Shown in pieces: positions 1 through 10,218 of a stretch of DNA of 64,000 nt. The position numbers and the translations under genes were made by a program. The notes beneath the pieces were generated by a model, which did not search any database, was not told the DNA's origin, and saw only the letters and a list, made by a program, of their open reading frames with translations. Origin of the DNA: Legionella micdadei (lineage in GTDB: Bacteria; Pseudomonadota; Gammaproteobacteria; Legionellales; Legionellaceae); NCBI RefSeq assembly GCF_000953635.1, contig NZ_LN614830.1, positions 1,665,001 through 1,729,000 of the forward strand, given 5' to 3'. The first letter of the stretch is position 1, and every line of letters starts with the position of its first letter.

Positions 1-39
1 AAGACAGCTAGGAAATAATCATGCTTTAATTTATATCAT

Positions 40-762
40 TTAAATTTCTTTAAACTCATTTTGATAAAAAATTACCCCACCTATAACAGCTGCAGGAATG
101 GTAATAAGGTTTAAGAAAGGGATAATGCTGACAAGACTAATACAACAGCCAAACCCCAATGAAACCATTCTCTTTTCCCGGATCTTATTTTGCATCTCCT
201 TAAACCCAACTAAGTTGTTATCCATTACAAAATCCAGATATTGAATACTGAGAATCCATGAGTTAAGCAAAAACCATATAAAAGGGAAAGCAGGGTGGAT
301 AAATGGTATAAAAAATAAAATCGTCACTCCCAAAAAACGAGGGAAAAAATACCATAAAAATTTTCCCTGGCGCTTCATGCTACGACAAGCTGTTTTAAGG
401 AAAGGCAAAGAGGGAATATCACTGTGATAAAATAAACGTTGAGCTTTTTCTGCTAATAACCCATTGAACGGGGAGGCTACCAGATTGAAAAGGACTGTAA
501 ATGTCACGAGAAAAATAAATAAAAAACTGATGCAAAAAAATACAATGAATAACCAATGTAAAAAACTCAACCAGGAGGGAAGGAGATTGATAAAATATTG
601 GGCATAGGATAGGAGATAATTATAGGCAAAGTAAAATAATCCAACAAATAACAAAAAATTAAAAATAATAGGTAGCAAAATAAAACGCCTAAGTCCTTTA
701 GTCTTGAGACGGCTTAAACCCAATAAAAAATAGCGTGTGCCACGAATAAACTCTCCCAACAT
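40..762 (-). CDS. cysZ: CysZ-like EI24-family inner membrane protein
   Basis: 240 aa polytopic membrane protein. The N-terminal LRRFILLPIIFNFLLF stretch and the central ASPFNGLLAEKAQ motif match what I know of CysZ, the proton-driven sulfate uptake protein that feeds cysteine synthesis, and length is close to E. coli CysZ (about 250 aa). Hydrophobic segments lie near residues 27-50, 66-95, 140-165 and 205-232. The gene stands alone and divergent from the PspC-domain gene at 888. No cys genes are nearby, so sulfate transport is inferred only from family membership. Confidence 0.82.
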   Translation of the reverse strand: MLGEFIRGTRYFLLGLSRLKTKGLRRFILLPIIFNFLLFVGLFYFAYNYLLSYAQYFINLLPSWLSFLHWLFIVFFCISFLFIFLVTFTVLFNLVASPFNGLLAEKAQRLFYHSDIPSLPFLKTACRSMKRQGKFLWYFFPRFLGVTILFFIPFIHPAFPFIWFLLNSWILSIQYLDFVMDNNLVGFKEMQNKIREKRMVSLGFGCCISLVSIIPFLNLITIPAAVIGGVIFYQNEFKEI

Positions 763-887
763 AACTCCTTGGCTCTAATGTCATAAATTATTTCGAAAAT
801 CGTTCTTTTTTATTGAAACCTCTTTATGTTTGACTGAAAATGATAAAATTTCTACAGGTTAATAAAAAAATTTAAAAATGAAATACT

Positions 888-1103
888 ATGACTAATATCT
901 TAAAACCCTATAGAAAATTATGGCGCTCGCGTAGAGAGCGGAAAATCGCCGGGATATGCGGTGGTCTGGCAATGTATTTTAATATAGATCCTTTTTGGAT
1001 TCGGTTTATATTTGTTATTTTTTTTCTTTTAGGAGGCTCAGCTCTTCTTGTGTATATCATAATGTGGATCCTCATCCCCCTTGAGCCGGCTGATTGGCGA
1101 TAA
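888..1103 (+). CDS. PspC-domain small membrane protein
   Basis: 71 aa. The basic N-terminus (residues 8-19, rich in Arg) is followed by KIAGICGGLAMYFNIDP, the hallmark of the PspC domain, then one strong transmembrane segment at about residues 38-62. In E. coli PspC belongs to the envelope-stress phage-shock response, but here there is no pspA, pspB or pspF, so this is one of the many stand-alone PspC proteins. Divergent from the cysZ-like gene, with a 125-base intergenic region that must hold both promoters. Confidence 0.85.
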   Translation: MTNILKPYRKLWRSRRERKIAGICGGLAMYFNIDPFWIRFIFVIFFLLGGSALLVYIIMWILIPLEPADWR

Positions 1104-1243
1104 GGTAATCCAGCATTTCGTACAAAAATTTTTAAATGGAAAACTGAGTAGACTCTAAAGTGGTTAACCCAGAAATCCAGTTTTTAAGCACAAGCTAAGT
1201 AATAAAACCGGTACTAGTGTCGTCATAATCCGAGCGATCCGAT

Positions 1244-4200
1244 TTAGTTGTTGTTGGTTACCTCAAATTTACCCGCTTTTCCATTTGCTCTGGTATTCGG
1301 ATCATACATTGCTTCGGCGAGGATTGCAGGTACAGTAAATGTTCCTGTGTTAATCGCCTTAATACGATAGATGATTTCTTTGGCGCTAGTGTCTACACCT
1401 GTAAAGAAAACCACGCGATCTTCACGGACATCTGTGTAATCCACATTTTCATTGTTCACAGAGTCACGCACAACCTCAAAACCGCCTGGTAACAGGTCAA
1501 CAATGGCTACGTTACTCAAATACGGGTTATCAGTTGAACGTACTTGAATATGTACTTCAATTTCTGTACCGAGGGTTGTATTGGTAATTGAATTACCTCT
1601 TTGGTCGCGATATTCCCTATACGCTTCAATCCCGTTTTTGACCTCCTGAGTGGGTAATGTTTTATCAAAGCCAGCTTGCGTCAGTTGATAGAAGTAGGTT
1701 TGCTGGGCAGGGTTATTAAAACTAACTTGCTTTACATTCTCATCCACACTCGCTTGCTCATAATTATTATTCAGCACTGTTAGGGTTTTTTCACTTTTAT
1801 CAGCAAAGATTTCTTGGATGGAAAGCGCAGTATTATTAGGGATAGGATTAGCCTGCGCGTAAGCACTTAGAGCTAGGCTGATATAGCCTGATAGTACTGT
1901 ATTGATGTCGCTGCTATTGATCGCTTTGACTAATTCCATAACAAGTGGATCACCCATTTTAGTCAAGCGTTCAGGGAAATGACGGGCAATCAAGTAGAGG
2001 TATTGGGCATCGGCAGTATTGTTATCGTAAAAATCGCTGGCGGGGGTTTGTGGATGCGGTTTATATTTATTAATCAATTGATTTGCTTCAGGAATACTCT
2101 TTAGCAATTGATAAGTTGCTGCAATATAGGCACCAGTGATGTCTTCTTGCCAGTTCGTTTGATTTTGATCTAAATAAAGTTGCAAGTTAGTTAAATAGTT
2201 CGTGGTGACGATTTCATTGCGTGTCAGAATATAAATCGCATAAGCCTGTATCCTAGCCTGACTTAAGTCGGTAGGCGTTTGGGTTGCTAAATCCCGTAAA
2301 AAACCTAAGCCTGCACTAAATAAATCACCCGGTACATTATAGCCCTGCGCCTTGGCTTCAGTTAAAAATTGCATGGCATAAACTGAGGCAAATGTATTGC
2401 TGGTGTTGTCCCCTAGACCAGGCCAATAACTGAATCCGCCATTTGACATTTGCCGCTGTCCTAGCATTTGGATCGTTGCAGTGATTTTATCAGTAATCTT
2501 TTGTGAATCATTGGCAAACCAGGTCTGGCCCGCCATTGCTAATAAAGGCAATGCCTCACTGGTCAATTGCTCAGTACAGCCATAAGGGTAACCTTCAAGG
2601 TAGCGCTGTAGGCCAGCTACTAAAATAAGTGGGCTTGAAGATATTGCAGCATGGACGTTTCGATACTCTGGATACAGATTGCGATCGACATCAACCAAGG
2701 TCTGTGCTTTTTTCGAGCTACCGCTCGTTACTGAAGTGATAAAGGCACTGGCGGGGCGGACGCTTAATGTGGCATCCATTTTGGAGGATTTACCAGAGGT
2801 ACTTGCTTCCAAATTGATTTGCGCTGAACCCAGTAGAGAATTAGCTCGCAACTTAAAGCGAACGGATTTTTCTTTACCTTCATCGATTGCTAATGTCTCG
2901 TGATCAGAGCCGAGAATTTCCAATTCAGGTGTGGTTTTTAAGTGCACTGAGACTGGCGCATTAGCACCGGAGCCTTGGACGTTGTTGGCAATGCTCGCTG
3001 TGATAACAAATTCATCTCCTGGGGCCACAAAAGTAGGGGGGTTGGGGTTGATTATAAAATTCCCGCGTATTTGTGATTTCTTCTCAGCCGAACCAACCGC
3101 ATCGCTAGCAACGGCAACAGCCATCACGCGCAGAGTACCGTTAAAATAATCCGGGATTTGATAGCTCACTTGCCGTGGTGTTGAATCGGTATCTATAATT
3201 CCTGACCAGTAGACGACAGGCAAATCGGTCTTACGCTTAAATGGGTTAAGATGGCTATTTAGGAGTTCTTCACCGCCATCACCACCTGCAGCAGAAAGTT
3301 CCCGATCTTGGATAAATTTGGGAAGAATTTGATCCACAGTTTGTTGTGTGATCACTTCCAACGCATGTTTTTGAAAAAAGAAGGCAAGCGGATCAGGGGT
3401 CGCAAAACGGGTGACCTGTAAAATTCCCTCATCAACGGCAAAAAGAATGATTTTTCCAGGTTTATCACTGCTGTAATTGATTGTAAATGGCTCTCCAGGA
3501 CGAGCTGAAGCCGGTGTATCCAAATTAATATGAACGGTTTGATTATCATGGTTTAGTGTGAAAGGTACTACACTATAGCTCAGCGGGCTTATAAAGATGT
3601 CTGGGGAATCCCAGTTGCGGACAAAGCTCACATTGACATATGCATTGCCTTGGAGATTATCCGTGATATGAATTTTTTGTACTGAACTGGTGGTGTCTGT
3701 TTTAAACCACTGGGTAGCGTAAACTTTATCACGCTCGATTGTAATTAAGCCTGCCCCTGTATAAGGTGCAGTAATTTGCAATTCAATGTCTTCACCAGCT
3801 TGGTATTCATTCTTATTCAATTTTACGCTGAGTTCAGCATTTCTGGGTAATGGTGCTTGGCTAGTGCCGACAATACTAAATTTGAGTTGACTCAACTCCG
3901 TATTGTTTTTGTCCAATACCTTGAGTGCAAAATCGCCAATTTGCTGTGTGGGCAAATTGTAGCTAGTTCCTTGCGCCTCAACAGTGAAAGGTTTGGTATC
4001 CAATATTGTGGATTGAATAATCGATTGATATTGGTAGGTTCCATCAGGTTTTTTGATGAGAGTCGTAACCGGATGTAAAGAGATGAGCTGGATTTGAAGA
4101 TCACTTACGTTTTGTTGATTTAATTGAGGATTCACCGCAATAAAATGAACAGATCGCTGACTGTCCTGCTTTATGTAAGCGAGATCACCATCAGGTTTAT

Positions 4201-7000
4201 AACCGACGAAATAGAGAAGTGGGCTAACTAATGCTGTTGATTGTGTTGCAACACTTCGTCCTCCTTCAGCTTCAAAACCCTCAGCAAAAAAGGTTAACTG
4301 ATATGTTGCTTTATCAAAGCGCTCCAGGTGTAAATTAAATTCAGCCTGACCATCTTCATTCGTCGTAGCATCAGCCAAAGTATCAGTATACACCTTGGCG
4401 GGTTTATTCGGATCAAGCAAGGGATCGGCGAAAACATACTCAGGGTATTTAGCAAACTGAACGCGTTTTGGTGCTAAGAGAATTTTTGCACTTACTTTCC
4501 GGTCAGCGGCAGGTGCACCATACAAATTCCATAAGCTTATTTTTGCATTTAGGTTAATTGGTGAAATCCAGCCTTGAGTTTGTTCTTGTGAAAAGGCTGA
4601 GGTAATCCGCATGCGATCGGGTTGAAATTCAGCAACGCGGATAGTAGTAGAGCCCAAGAGACTATCAGGACGTGAATCTTTAACAATGTAGAGGTTAATA
4701 GCGTATTGGCCTGTCGGGGATGTTTCATTCGTCTCAAAATCAAGGCTTAAATAACCCATTGGATCCAATGTAAATTTTTGATCTCGAATAGTCGTGCCGC
4801 GTGGATCCATAACTGTCACTTCTAATGGCAATCCAGCTGGCTGAGATTGTGCGTAGGCTTGTTTTACAATCATACCAAGATGCACTGTATCGCCAGGTCG
4901 ATAAATGCCTCTGTCAGAAAATAAATAAGCGCTTAAAGTATTTGATTCTGGAGTACTATAGAGTCCGCCTGTATCAAACCGAGAGTAATTGAGTTGGCGA
5001 CCAGACTTATTATAGGGGATGAACGAAACATCTGAGCCAAAGCTTGCTAAATACACAGTAGGTTCGCGATCATCCACGAAATCACGTAGAGTAGGGAAGT
5101 TTGCCCGTCCTTGGCCATCGGTCATGCGTGTTAAAACGGGTAAGCCGTTCTTACCTAAAATGGTTACTGTTGCATTGGTGATTGGTGTCCCTTGAGTAAT
5201 CGATTGAACAAACACGTCGTGAGAACCATCGCTGTTATCTTTAACAATTAATCCTAAATCGGTAATAAGAACTAAGCGATTTGCTGTCACATCGAGGGCT
5301 TGGTTATTCACCATATCCCAGCCTGTGGCTTGCAATAAGAATAAGCCTTGTGGCCCACCCGTGTTTGTAGTGGCAGCAAGATACTTAGAGAAATCCAAAG
5401 CAGTGTACTGTTGCTTGGTTAGATCTGAGGCATCGAATTGCTGAATTTCAGAGAAAATTTCGCTGATGTTTTGTTGGTTAAAACTTTGATTGATAAAATA
5501 AGGGTTATTAAAATCGCCTTCAGTCTGTGTCACTAATTGATTGACATTCTCAGGTAAGACACGAGCGAAATTAAATTTAACAGCAGGCACCCCGCGTATA
5601 AGCACAGAGAGTTTTTTTTCACCACTTAAAGCAAGCAGGGCGCCTTTATGGAGAAAATTTATTTCTCGGGGAAATTCAGGCACCTTTATGACGGCAACAA
5701 AATCATTCGATAACGCAAAATTGCCAAAACCACGCATCCCTTTATCAATTTTGAGGTAGAGATATTGAGGTGTTTGCGCTTTAAATTTGTAGCTGTGTAG
5801 CGTCGCATAGTGGCGATCAGCAGGAAGCGCTTGGGTAGACAGTGGTTTGGCCAGAGCTAGGATATTTGCAGTCACTTCTCCTGGGTTCTGCCATTCATAA
5901 TCCACTTTTTCGGGTTCGGATGCGGTTGCTGGATAATTACGCGGTAATAAATAGACATGCAAGGATTTGTTGAGCTCTGTTTCAGCAACCCCAATGCTGG
6001 ATTCGATAGTGAGTACTTGCTCAGGCCTATCTTGTTCATTACGGATAATCGAAGCTTGTGCTTTATCGATTTTTAGGTAATTACTGATATCTGGAATTAA
6101 AAGCGTTTGACTGACAGGACTCCATAATTCCCCTGAACCTGTGCTGGATTTAATTCCTTTGCCGAGGGTGAGCACTAAATAACGTGATACTTCGGGAACA
6201 GATAAATTTTCTGAGCGAAGATAAGCTGTCCGCTTATGTTCATCAAAAGTAACGGTGAATTGATATTGCTGAGCACTTAAGTCGCGTTTCTTATCTTTTA
6301 ATGCTTGTAGCATCAAAGAGGTTTTTGATTCAAAGCTATCGGCATCAACTGGAAAATTGAATGAAATAGTAGCCACAGCTTGTCTGGTTTTAGGGTTAAC
6401 AGGATCCTGGTAGAACTTAAATTCGTTAATTTTTGCCTGGAAGGGTTCTGTTGAAAAGCGATAATCATAGCTTGCCATTTTTGCATTAGCTGCAAAGACA
6501 TCTTTAGCGAAGTGAATCGAATAAATCTGTCCAGCCGGCCAATCCTGCTCAGGAGTAAAGACTAAACTACTGTCGCTAGACCAAACCCATTTTCCAGGCA
6601 TTGCGGGTGATAATTCGATTCCCTTAGTGATTTCTTTACCAATTAGATTAAGCGGAGCCACGGATTTGTTGATAAAATCATCGGCTGGGCCATTACCAAA
6701 ATTAAGCGTGAGGTTATCAGGAATAAGTTGTTCGGCCACAGGTGTGATTTTAGGCGGAGTAATTAATGCCTCTATTAATTGGGGGTGTGGTAAATTTTTA
6801 TACCAGTGATAACAGAAGCCAAGGGCGACAAACATGGCAATAATGACACTGGTTAGACCCCAAAATCGCTTTGGGTACGTTGACGCTTGTTGGCGTAGAT
6901 GATTTAACCAGGGTGGACTGTTCCAGTTAAACTGGCCAAATATGAGTGATAGGAGGTTACGGATTTTAATTGCTGTTCTATAAAAGAATGAATTGTTCAT
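1244..7000 (-). CDS. Bacterial alpha-2-macroglobulin family protein (YfhM type)
   Basis: 1918 aa, the largest gene here. One membrane anchor lies near residues 46-66, with no lipobox, so the protein is probably tethered in the inner membrane facing the periplasm rather than being a lipoprotein as in E. coli YfhM. Macroglobulin-like domains fill the first two thirds. The thioester motif C1475-T-E-Q1478 (bases about 2567-2578) is intact, followed by an alpha-helical thioester domain and a C-terminal receptor-binding-like domain. Members trap attacking proteases through the reactive thioester. It is divergent from pbpC at 7237, the standard genomic pairing: the penicillin-binding protein is thought to repair peptidoglycan when the envelope is breached. 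The function is inferred from the family and this pairing. Confidence 0.95.
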   Translation of the reverse strand: MNNSFFYRTAIKIRNLLSLIFGQFNWNSPPWLNHLRQQASTYPKRFWGLTSVIIAMFVALGFCYHWYKNLPHPQLIEALITPPKITPVAEQLIPDNLTLNFGNGPADDFINKSVAPLNLIGKEITKGIELSPAMPGKWVWSSDSSLVFTPEQDWPAGQIYSIHFAKDVFAANAKMASYDYRFSTEPFQAKINEFKFYQDPVNPKTRQAVATISFNFPVDADSFESKTSLMLQALKDKKRDLSAQQYQFTVTFDEHKRTAYLRSENLSVPEVSRYLVLTLGKGIKSSTGSGELWSPVSQTLLIPDISNYLKIDKAQASIIRNEQDRPEQVLTIESSIGVAETELNKSLHVYLLPRNYPATASEPEKVDYEWQNPGEVTANILALAKPLSTQALPADRHYATLHSYKFKAQTPQYLYLKIDKGMRGFGNFALSNDFVAVIKVPEFPREINFLHKGALLALSGEKKLSVLIRGVPAVKFNFARVLPENVNQLVTQTEGDFNNPYFINQSFNQQNISEIFSEIQQFDASDLTKQQYTALDFSKYLAATTNTGGPQGLFLLQATGWDMVNNQALDVTANRLVLITDLGLIVKDNSDGSHDVFVQSITQGTPITNATVTILGKNGLPVLTRMTDGQGRANFPTLRDFVDDREPTVYLASFGSDVSFIPYNKSGRQLNYSRFDTGGLYSTPESNTLSAYLFSDRGIYRPGDTVHLGMIVKQAYAQSQPAGLPLEVTVMDPRGTTIRDQKFTLDPMGYLSLDFETNETSPTGQYAINLYIVKDSRPDSLLGSTTIRVAEFQPDRMRITSAFSQEQTQGWISPINLNAKISLWNLYGAPAADRKVSAKILLAPKRVQFAKYPEYVFADPLLDPNKPAKVYTDTLADATTNEDGQAEFNLHLERFDKATYQLTFFAEGFEAEGGRSVATQSTALVSPLLYFVGYKPDGDLAYIKQDSQRSVHFIAVNPQLNQQNVSDLQIQLISLHPVTTLIKKPDGTYQYQSIIQSTILDTKPFTVEAQGTSYNLPTQQIGDFALKVLDKNNTELSQLKFSIVGTSQAPLPRNAELSVKLNKNEYQAGEDIELQITAPYTGAGLITIERDKVYATQWFKTDTTSSVQKIHITDNLQGNAYVNVSFVRNWDSPDIFISPLSYSVVPFTLNHDNQTVHINLDTPASARPGEPFTINYSSDKPGKIILFAVDEGILQVTRFATPDPLAFFFQKHALEVITQQTVDQILPKFIQDRELSAAGGDGGEELLNSHLNPFKRKTDLPVVYWSGIIDTDSTPRQVSYQIPDYFNGTLRVMAVAVASDAVGSAEKKSQIRGNFIINPNPPTFVAPGDEFVITASIANNVQGSGANAPVSVHLKTTPELEILGSDHETLAIDEGKEKSVRFKLRANSLLGSAQINLEASTSGKSSKMDATLSVRPASAFITSVTSGSSKKAQTLVDVDRNLYPEYRNVHAAISSSPLILVAGLQRYLEGYPYGCTEQLTSEALPLLAMAGQTWFANDSQKITDKITATIQMLGQRQMSNGGFSYWPGLGDNTSNTFASVYAMQFLTEAKAQGYNVPGDLFSAGLGFLRDLATQTPTDLSQARIQAYAIYILTRNEIVTTNYLTNLQLYLDQNQTNWQEDITGAYIAATYQLLKSIPEANQLINKYKPHPQTPASDFYDNNTADAQYLYLIARHFPERLTKMGDPLVMELVKAINSSDINTVLSGYISLALSAYAQANPIPNNTALSIQEIFADKSEKTLTVLNNNYEQASVDENVKQVSFNNPAQQTYFYQLTQAGFDKTLPTQEVKNGIEAYREYRDQRGNSITNTTLGTEIEVHIQVRSTDNPYLSNVAIVDLLPGGFEVVRDSVNNENVDYTDVREDRVVFFTGVDTSAKEIIYRIKAINTGTFTVPAILAEAMYDPNTRANGKAGKFEVTNNN

Positions 7001-7236
7001 ATTTGTGCCGATTTAACGGGGGGGTTGCACCTAGCTGTTAGAATTCTACATGATTTTGAGTAAGTTTTAATCTTTTTTAATTAATTTTGTTTTAATATAT
7101 ATCATCTGTTGAGTTGATCATGTGGCTGAACATAAATTTGAGTCAAACTTAAATTCCGGGACAACCGATCCTCTAACAGGATTCTTTTGCTTGATTGGCT
7201 CAGTAGAACATCCCATAAGGGAGGTAAAAAAAGACG

Positions 7237-9546
7237 TTGAGTATGATCCGCTTCCTAAAATTTTTTGGCTTTACCTTTATTTTACTGGGTATCATTACTT
7301 GGGGGATATTATTTTTTGCTCCGAAGCCTTCTTTATTCGATGATTATAGGTTTTCAACAGCAGTATATGACGAGCAGCAACACTTATTGCGCTTAACCCT
7401 TAGCCAAGATGAAAAATACCGTCTTTTTACACCATTATTTCAAATTTCTCCTGAACTCAAAGAAGCAACTCTATTGCAAGAAGATCAATATTTTTATTGG
7501 CATTATGGAGTAAATCCATTCGCGATGCTCAAAGCATGCTGGCAGACTTATGTGGTTAAATCCCGGCGGATTGGGGCATCAACAATTACCATGCAATTGG
7601 CCCGTATCCGGTTTGGAATTAATTCCAAACAATTATCAGGTAAATTGTTGCAAGTTTTCCGTGCATTACAGCTCGAAATGCATTACAGCAAAGATAAAAT
7701 TTTGGAAGCTTATTTAAATCTTGCTCCTTATGGAAACAATATAGAAGGGGTGGGGGCAGCTAGTTTAATTTATTTTGGTAAACCGGTGAATAAAATAAGC
7801 TTACCCGAAGCCCTTACTTTAAGTATTATCCCTCAAAATCCTGCACAGCGAATCCCTTCTAATACAAAGCTAAAAGAAATTCGTAATAAGCTTTTTACTC
7901 GATGGTTAGTCCAGCATCCTGAAGACAAGAACAAAGCGTCCGTTATTAACTTGCCTTTAGAAATGCTGACCCTTCGTTCACTTCCTTTCATTGCTCCACA
8001 TTTTGTGAATGCAGTATTACGAGACACCACGAAACAACAGCAAATTACAACTACTTTGGATTCCCGTTTGCAAGCTATTCTAAAGCGTGTGACCACTCAT
8101 TATTTAGCGCGTAAAAAATCAATCGGCGTTTACAATGCTGCTGTGTTATTAGTCGATACACGTGATATGTCGGTTAAAGGGGCAGTGGGATCCGCCGATT
8201 TCTTTAATCAACAAATCGGTGGGCAAATCAATGGGACAGATATAAAAAGGTCGCCAGGCTCCACCTTAAAGCCGTTTATTTATGGCTTGGCGATTGATCA
8301 GGGACTGATACATCCCAATACGGTCTTAAAAGATGTGCCTCATAGTTTTGGTAGTTATAATCCTGAAAATTTTGATTATGATTTTATGGGACCTATTAAA
8401 GCAAAAGATGCTTTAGTTCTAAGCCGAAACATCCCTGCGATTTATTTAGAGAGCCAACTTACTAAACCCAATCTTTATCAATTACTCGAAGAAGCTCAAG
8501 TAAGCCAACTGAAGTCTGAATCTTTTTATGGTTTGGCACTGAGTTTAGGCGGTGTTGAATTAACCATGAAAGAGCTCGCCAGTTTATATGCCATCCTAGT
8601 TAATGATGGCGTCTGGCATCCTTTACGCACACGCAAAGATGAACCAATGAATCCAGGTAAACGGCTTCTTAGCCCCGAAGCCAGCTTTTTGGTTTTAGAT
8701 ATGCTAAAACACACCCCTCGGCCTGAGGCACATGGTTCAACAATTAACTCATCCGTTTCATGGAAAACAGGCACCTCATCCGGTTATCGGGATGCATGGT
8801 CAGTAGGGGTGTTTGGACCTTATGTGTTAACTGTTTGGCTTGGTAATTTCGATAACAAAGCCAATCCTGCTTTCGTTGGAAAGAACCTTGCTGCCCCTTT
8901 ATTTTTTGAGTTAGTCGATGCAGTCCGGCATGAACGTGGACCTTTGCCGAGTATTGAAAAACGCCCTGAAACCATGCATTTAACACATGTTGAGGTCTGT
9001 AAAGCATCGGGGATGCTTCCAACACGTTATTGTCAGGATAGGGAAATGACTTGGTTTATTCCTGGTAAATCGCCTATTAAGACCGATACTATCTTTCGTG
9101 AGGTTGCCATTAACAAAAACACAGGATTGCGGACTTGTCATTTTAACGAGACCACTCATTTTGTGGTTTATGAGTTTTGGCCATCGGATTTGCTCAAAAT
9201 TTTCAAACAAGCAGGCATTCAACGTCGTGTTCCTCCGCTTTTTGAGCCCAATTGTAGCTTAACCCAGAATACAGTTGGGTTAAGCCCGCAAATTACTTCC
9301 CCTCAAACCGATCTGAGCTATATCATGCGGGCAAATGCACCGCAAAAAATGGAAATACCATTAACCGCTGTCACTGATGCAGATGTGGCTGAAATTTATT
9401 GGTTTATCAATGAGGGTTATTTAGCAAAAACGCGTCCTGATGAGCCGTTCCTATGGAAAGCAAAGCCGGGAAAATTTATACTGCGGGTGGTGGATGACCG
9501 TGGACGGTCTGATGCGCGGGATATTAATATACAAGTGGATCGTTAA
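7237..9546 (+). CDS. pbpC: Penicillin-binding protein 1C
   Basis: 769 aa bifunctional class A peptidoglycan synthase. An N-terminal membrane anchor (residues 5-27) is followed by the GT51 transglycosylase domain with EDQYFYWHYGVNP and GASTITMQLAR, then the transpeptidase domain with S342-T-L-K345 (active-site Ser), a later SRN triad and K510-T-G, and a C-terminal BiPBP_C domain (about residues 680-769) typical of PBP1C. The start is TTG at 7237 behind GGGAGG at 7219-7224; the ATG at 7243 is the alternative. Divergent from the alpha-2-macroglobulin gene, its usual partner. All catalytic motifs are present, so it should be active. Confidence 0.95.
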   Translation: MSMIRFLKFFGFTFILLGIITWGILFFAPKPSLFDDYRFSTAVYDEQQHLLRLTLSQDEKYRLFTPLFQISPELKEATLLQEDQYFYWHYGVNPFAMLKACWQTYVVKSRRIGASTITMQLARIRFGINSKQLSGKLLQVFRALQLEMHYSKDKILEAYLNLAPYGNNIEGVGAASLIYFGKPVNKISLPEALTLSIIPQNPAQRIPSNTKLKEIRNKLFTRWLVQHPEDKNKASVINLPLEMLTLRSLPFIAPHFVNAVLRDTTKQQQITTTLDSRLQAILKRVTTHYLARKKSIGVYNAAVLLVDTRDMSVKGAVGSADFFNQQIGGQINGTDIKRSPGSTLKPFIYGLAIDQGLIHPNTVLKDVPHSFGSYNPENFDYDFMGPIKAKDALVLSRNIPAIYLESQLTKPNLYQLLEEAQVSQLKSESFYGLALSLGGVELTMKELASLYAILVNDGVWHPLRTRKDEPMNPGKRLLSPEASFLVLDMLKHTPRPEAHGSTINSSVSWKTGTSSGYRDAWSVGVFGPYVLTVWLGNFDNKANPAFVGKNLAAPLFFELVDAVRHERGPLPSIEKRPETMHLTHVEVCKASGMLPTRYCQDREMTWFIPGKSPIKTDTIFREVAINKNTGLRTCHFNETTHFVVYEFWPSDLLKIFKQAGIQRRVPPLFEPNCSLTQNTVGLSPQITSPQTDLSYIMRANAPQKMEIPLTAVTDADVAEIYWFINEGYLAKTRPDEPFLWKAKPGKFILRVVDDRGRSDARDINIQVDR

Positions 9547-9558
9547 CAGGAGACAACA

Positions 9559-10068
9559 ATGAAATTAGAAGGATCTTGCCACTGCCAGTCGGTGCATTTC
9601 ACAGTAGAATCGCATACTCCTTACCCTTATGTGCATTGCTACTGTTCGATCTGTCGAAAAACAGCTGGGGGAGGGGGGTATGCCATCAATATTATGGGAC
9701 AAGCCAGGACCTTACAGGTCACAGGCAAGGAATTTTTAACTGTCTATCGGGCAATCATGGCGCGGGACGCACAAGGCCATCCCACAGAAATAAGTGATGG
9801 ACAGCGTCATTTTTGTAAACAATGCGGCAGCTGTTTGTGGATTTTTGACCCGCACTGGTCTGAATGGGTTTATCCTTTTGCTTCAGCGATTGATACTCCA
9901 CTACCAAAGCCGCCTGAGAAAATGCATATTTTATTAGACTACGCAGTTAAGTGGTGTGAAATTCCTAAATCACAGCATGATCATTGGTTTTCTCAATTTC
10001 CGGAAGAGTCAATCGAAGAATGGCATAGGCGCCATCATTTATACGATAACCCAAATCTTAATACATAA
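9559..10068 (+). CDS. GFA-family zinc-binding protein
   Basis: 169 aa soluble protein of the glutathione-dependent formaldehyde-activating enzyme (Gfa/CENP-V) fold. The zinc ligands are visible as CHC near residues 7-9, CYCSIC near 28-33 and CKQCGSC near 90-96. Members are usually annotated as S-(hydroxymethyl)glutathione synthase, but most are uncharacterised and the enzymatic claim is weak for the family. It follows pbpC by only 12 bases behind AGGAG, so it is probably co-transcribed. Confidence 0.85.
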   Translation: MKLEGSCHCQSVHFTVESHTPYPYVHCYCSICRKTAGGGGYAINIMGQARTLQVTGKEFLTVYRAIMARDAQGHPTEISDGQRHFCKQCGSCLWIFDPHWSEWVYPFASAIDTPLPKPPEKMHILLDYAVKWCEIPKSQHDHWFSQFPEESIEEWHRRHHLYDNPNLNT

Positions 10069-10218
10069 GCCGTTACGGTGATGCCTTTTGTTTATATGCA
10101 TCAAAATATGATTATCCCCTAATAAGCGTCAATTACTACTTCTATTTTTTTGTTTATAGTGTTAGCATTCTGCCTATTTTTTAATTTTGGTAAATACGAT
10201 TTATCCGAAGGTGGAACT

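Noticed and set aside
7122-7343. 73-codon ORF overlapping the start of pbpC
   Set aside because: Out of frame with pbpC, composition unlike a protein, and it lies in the promoter region.
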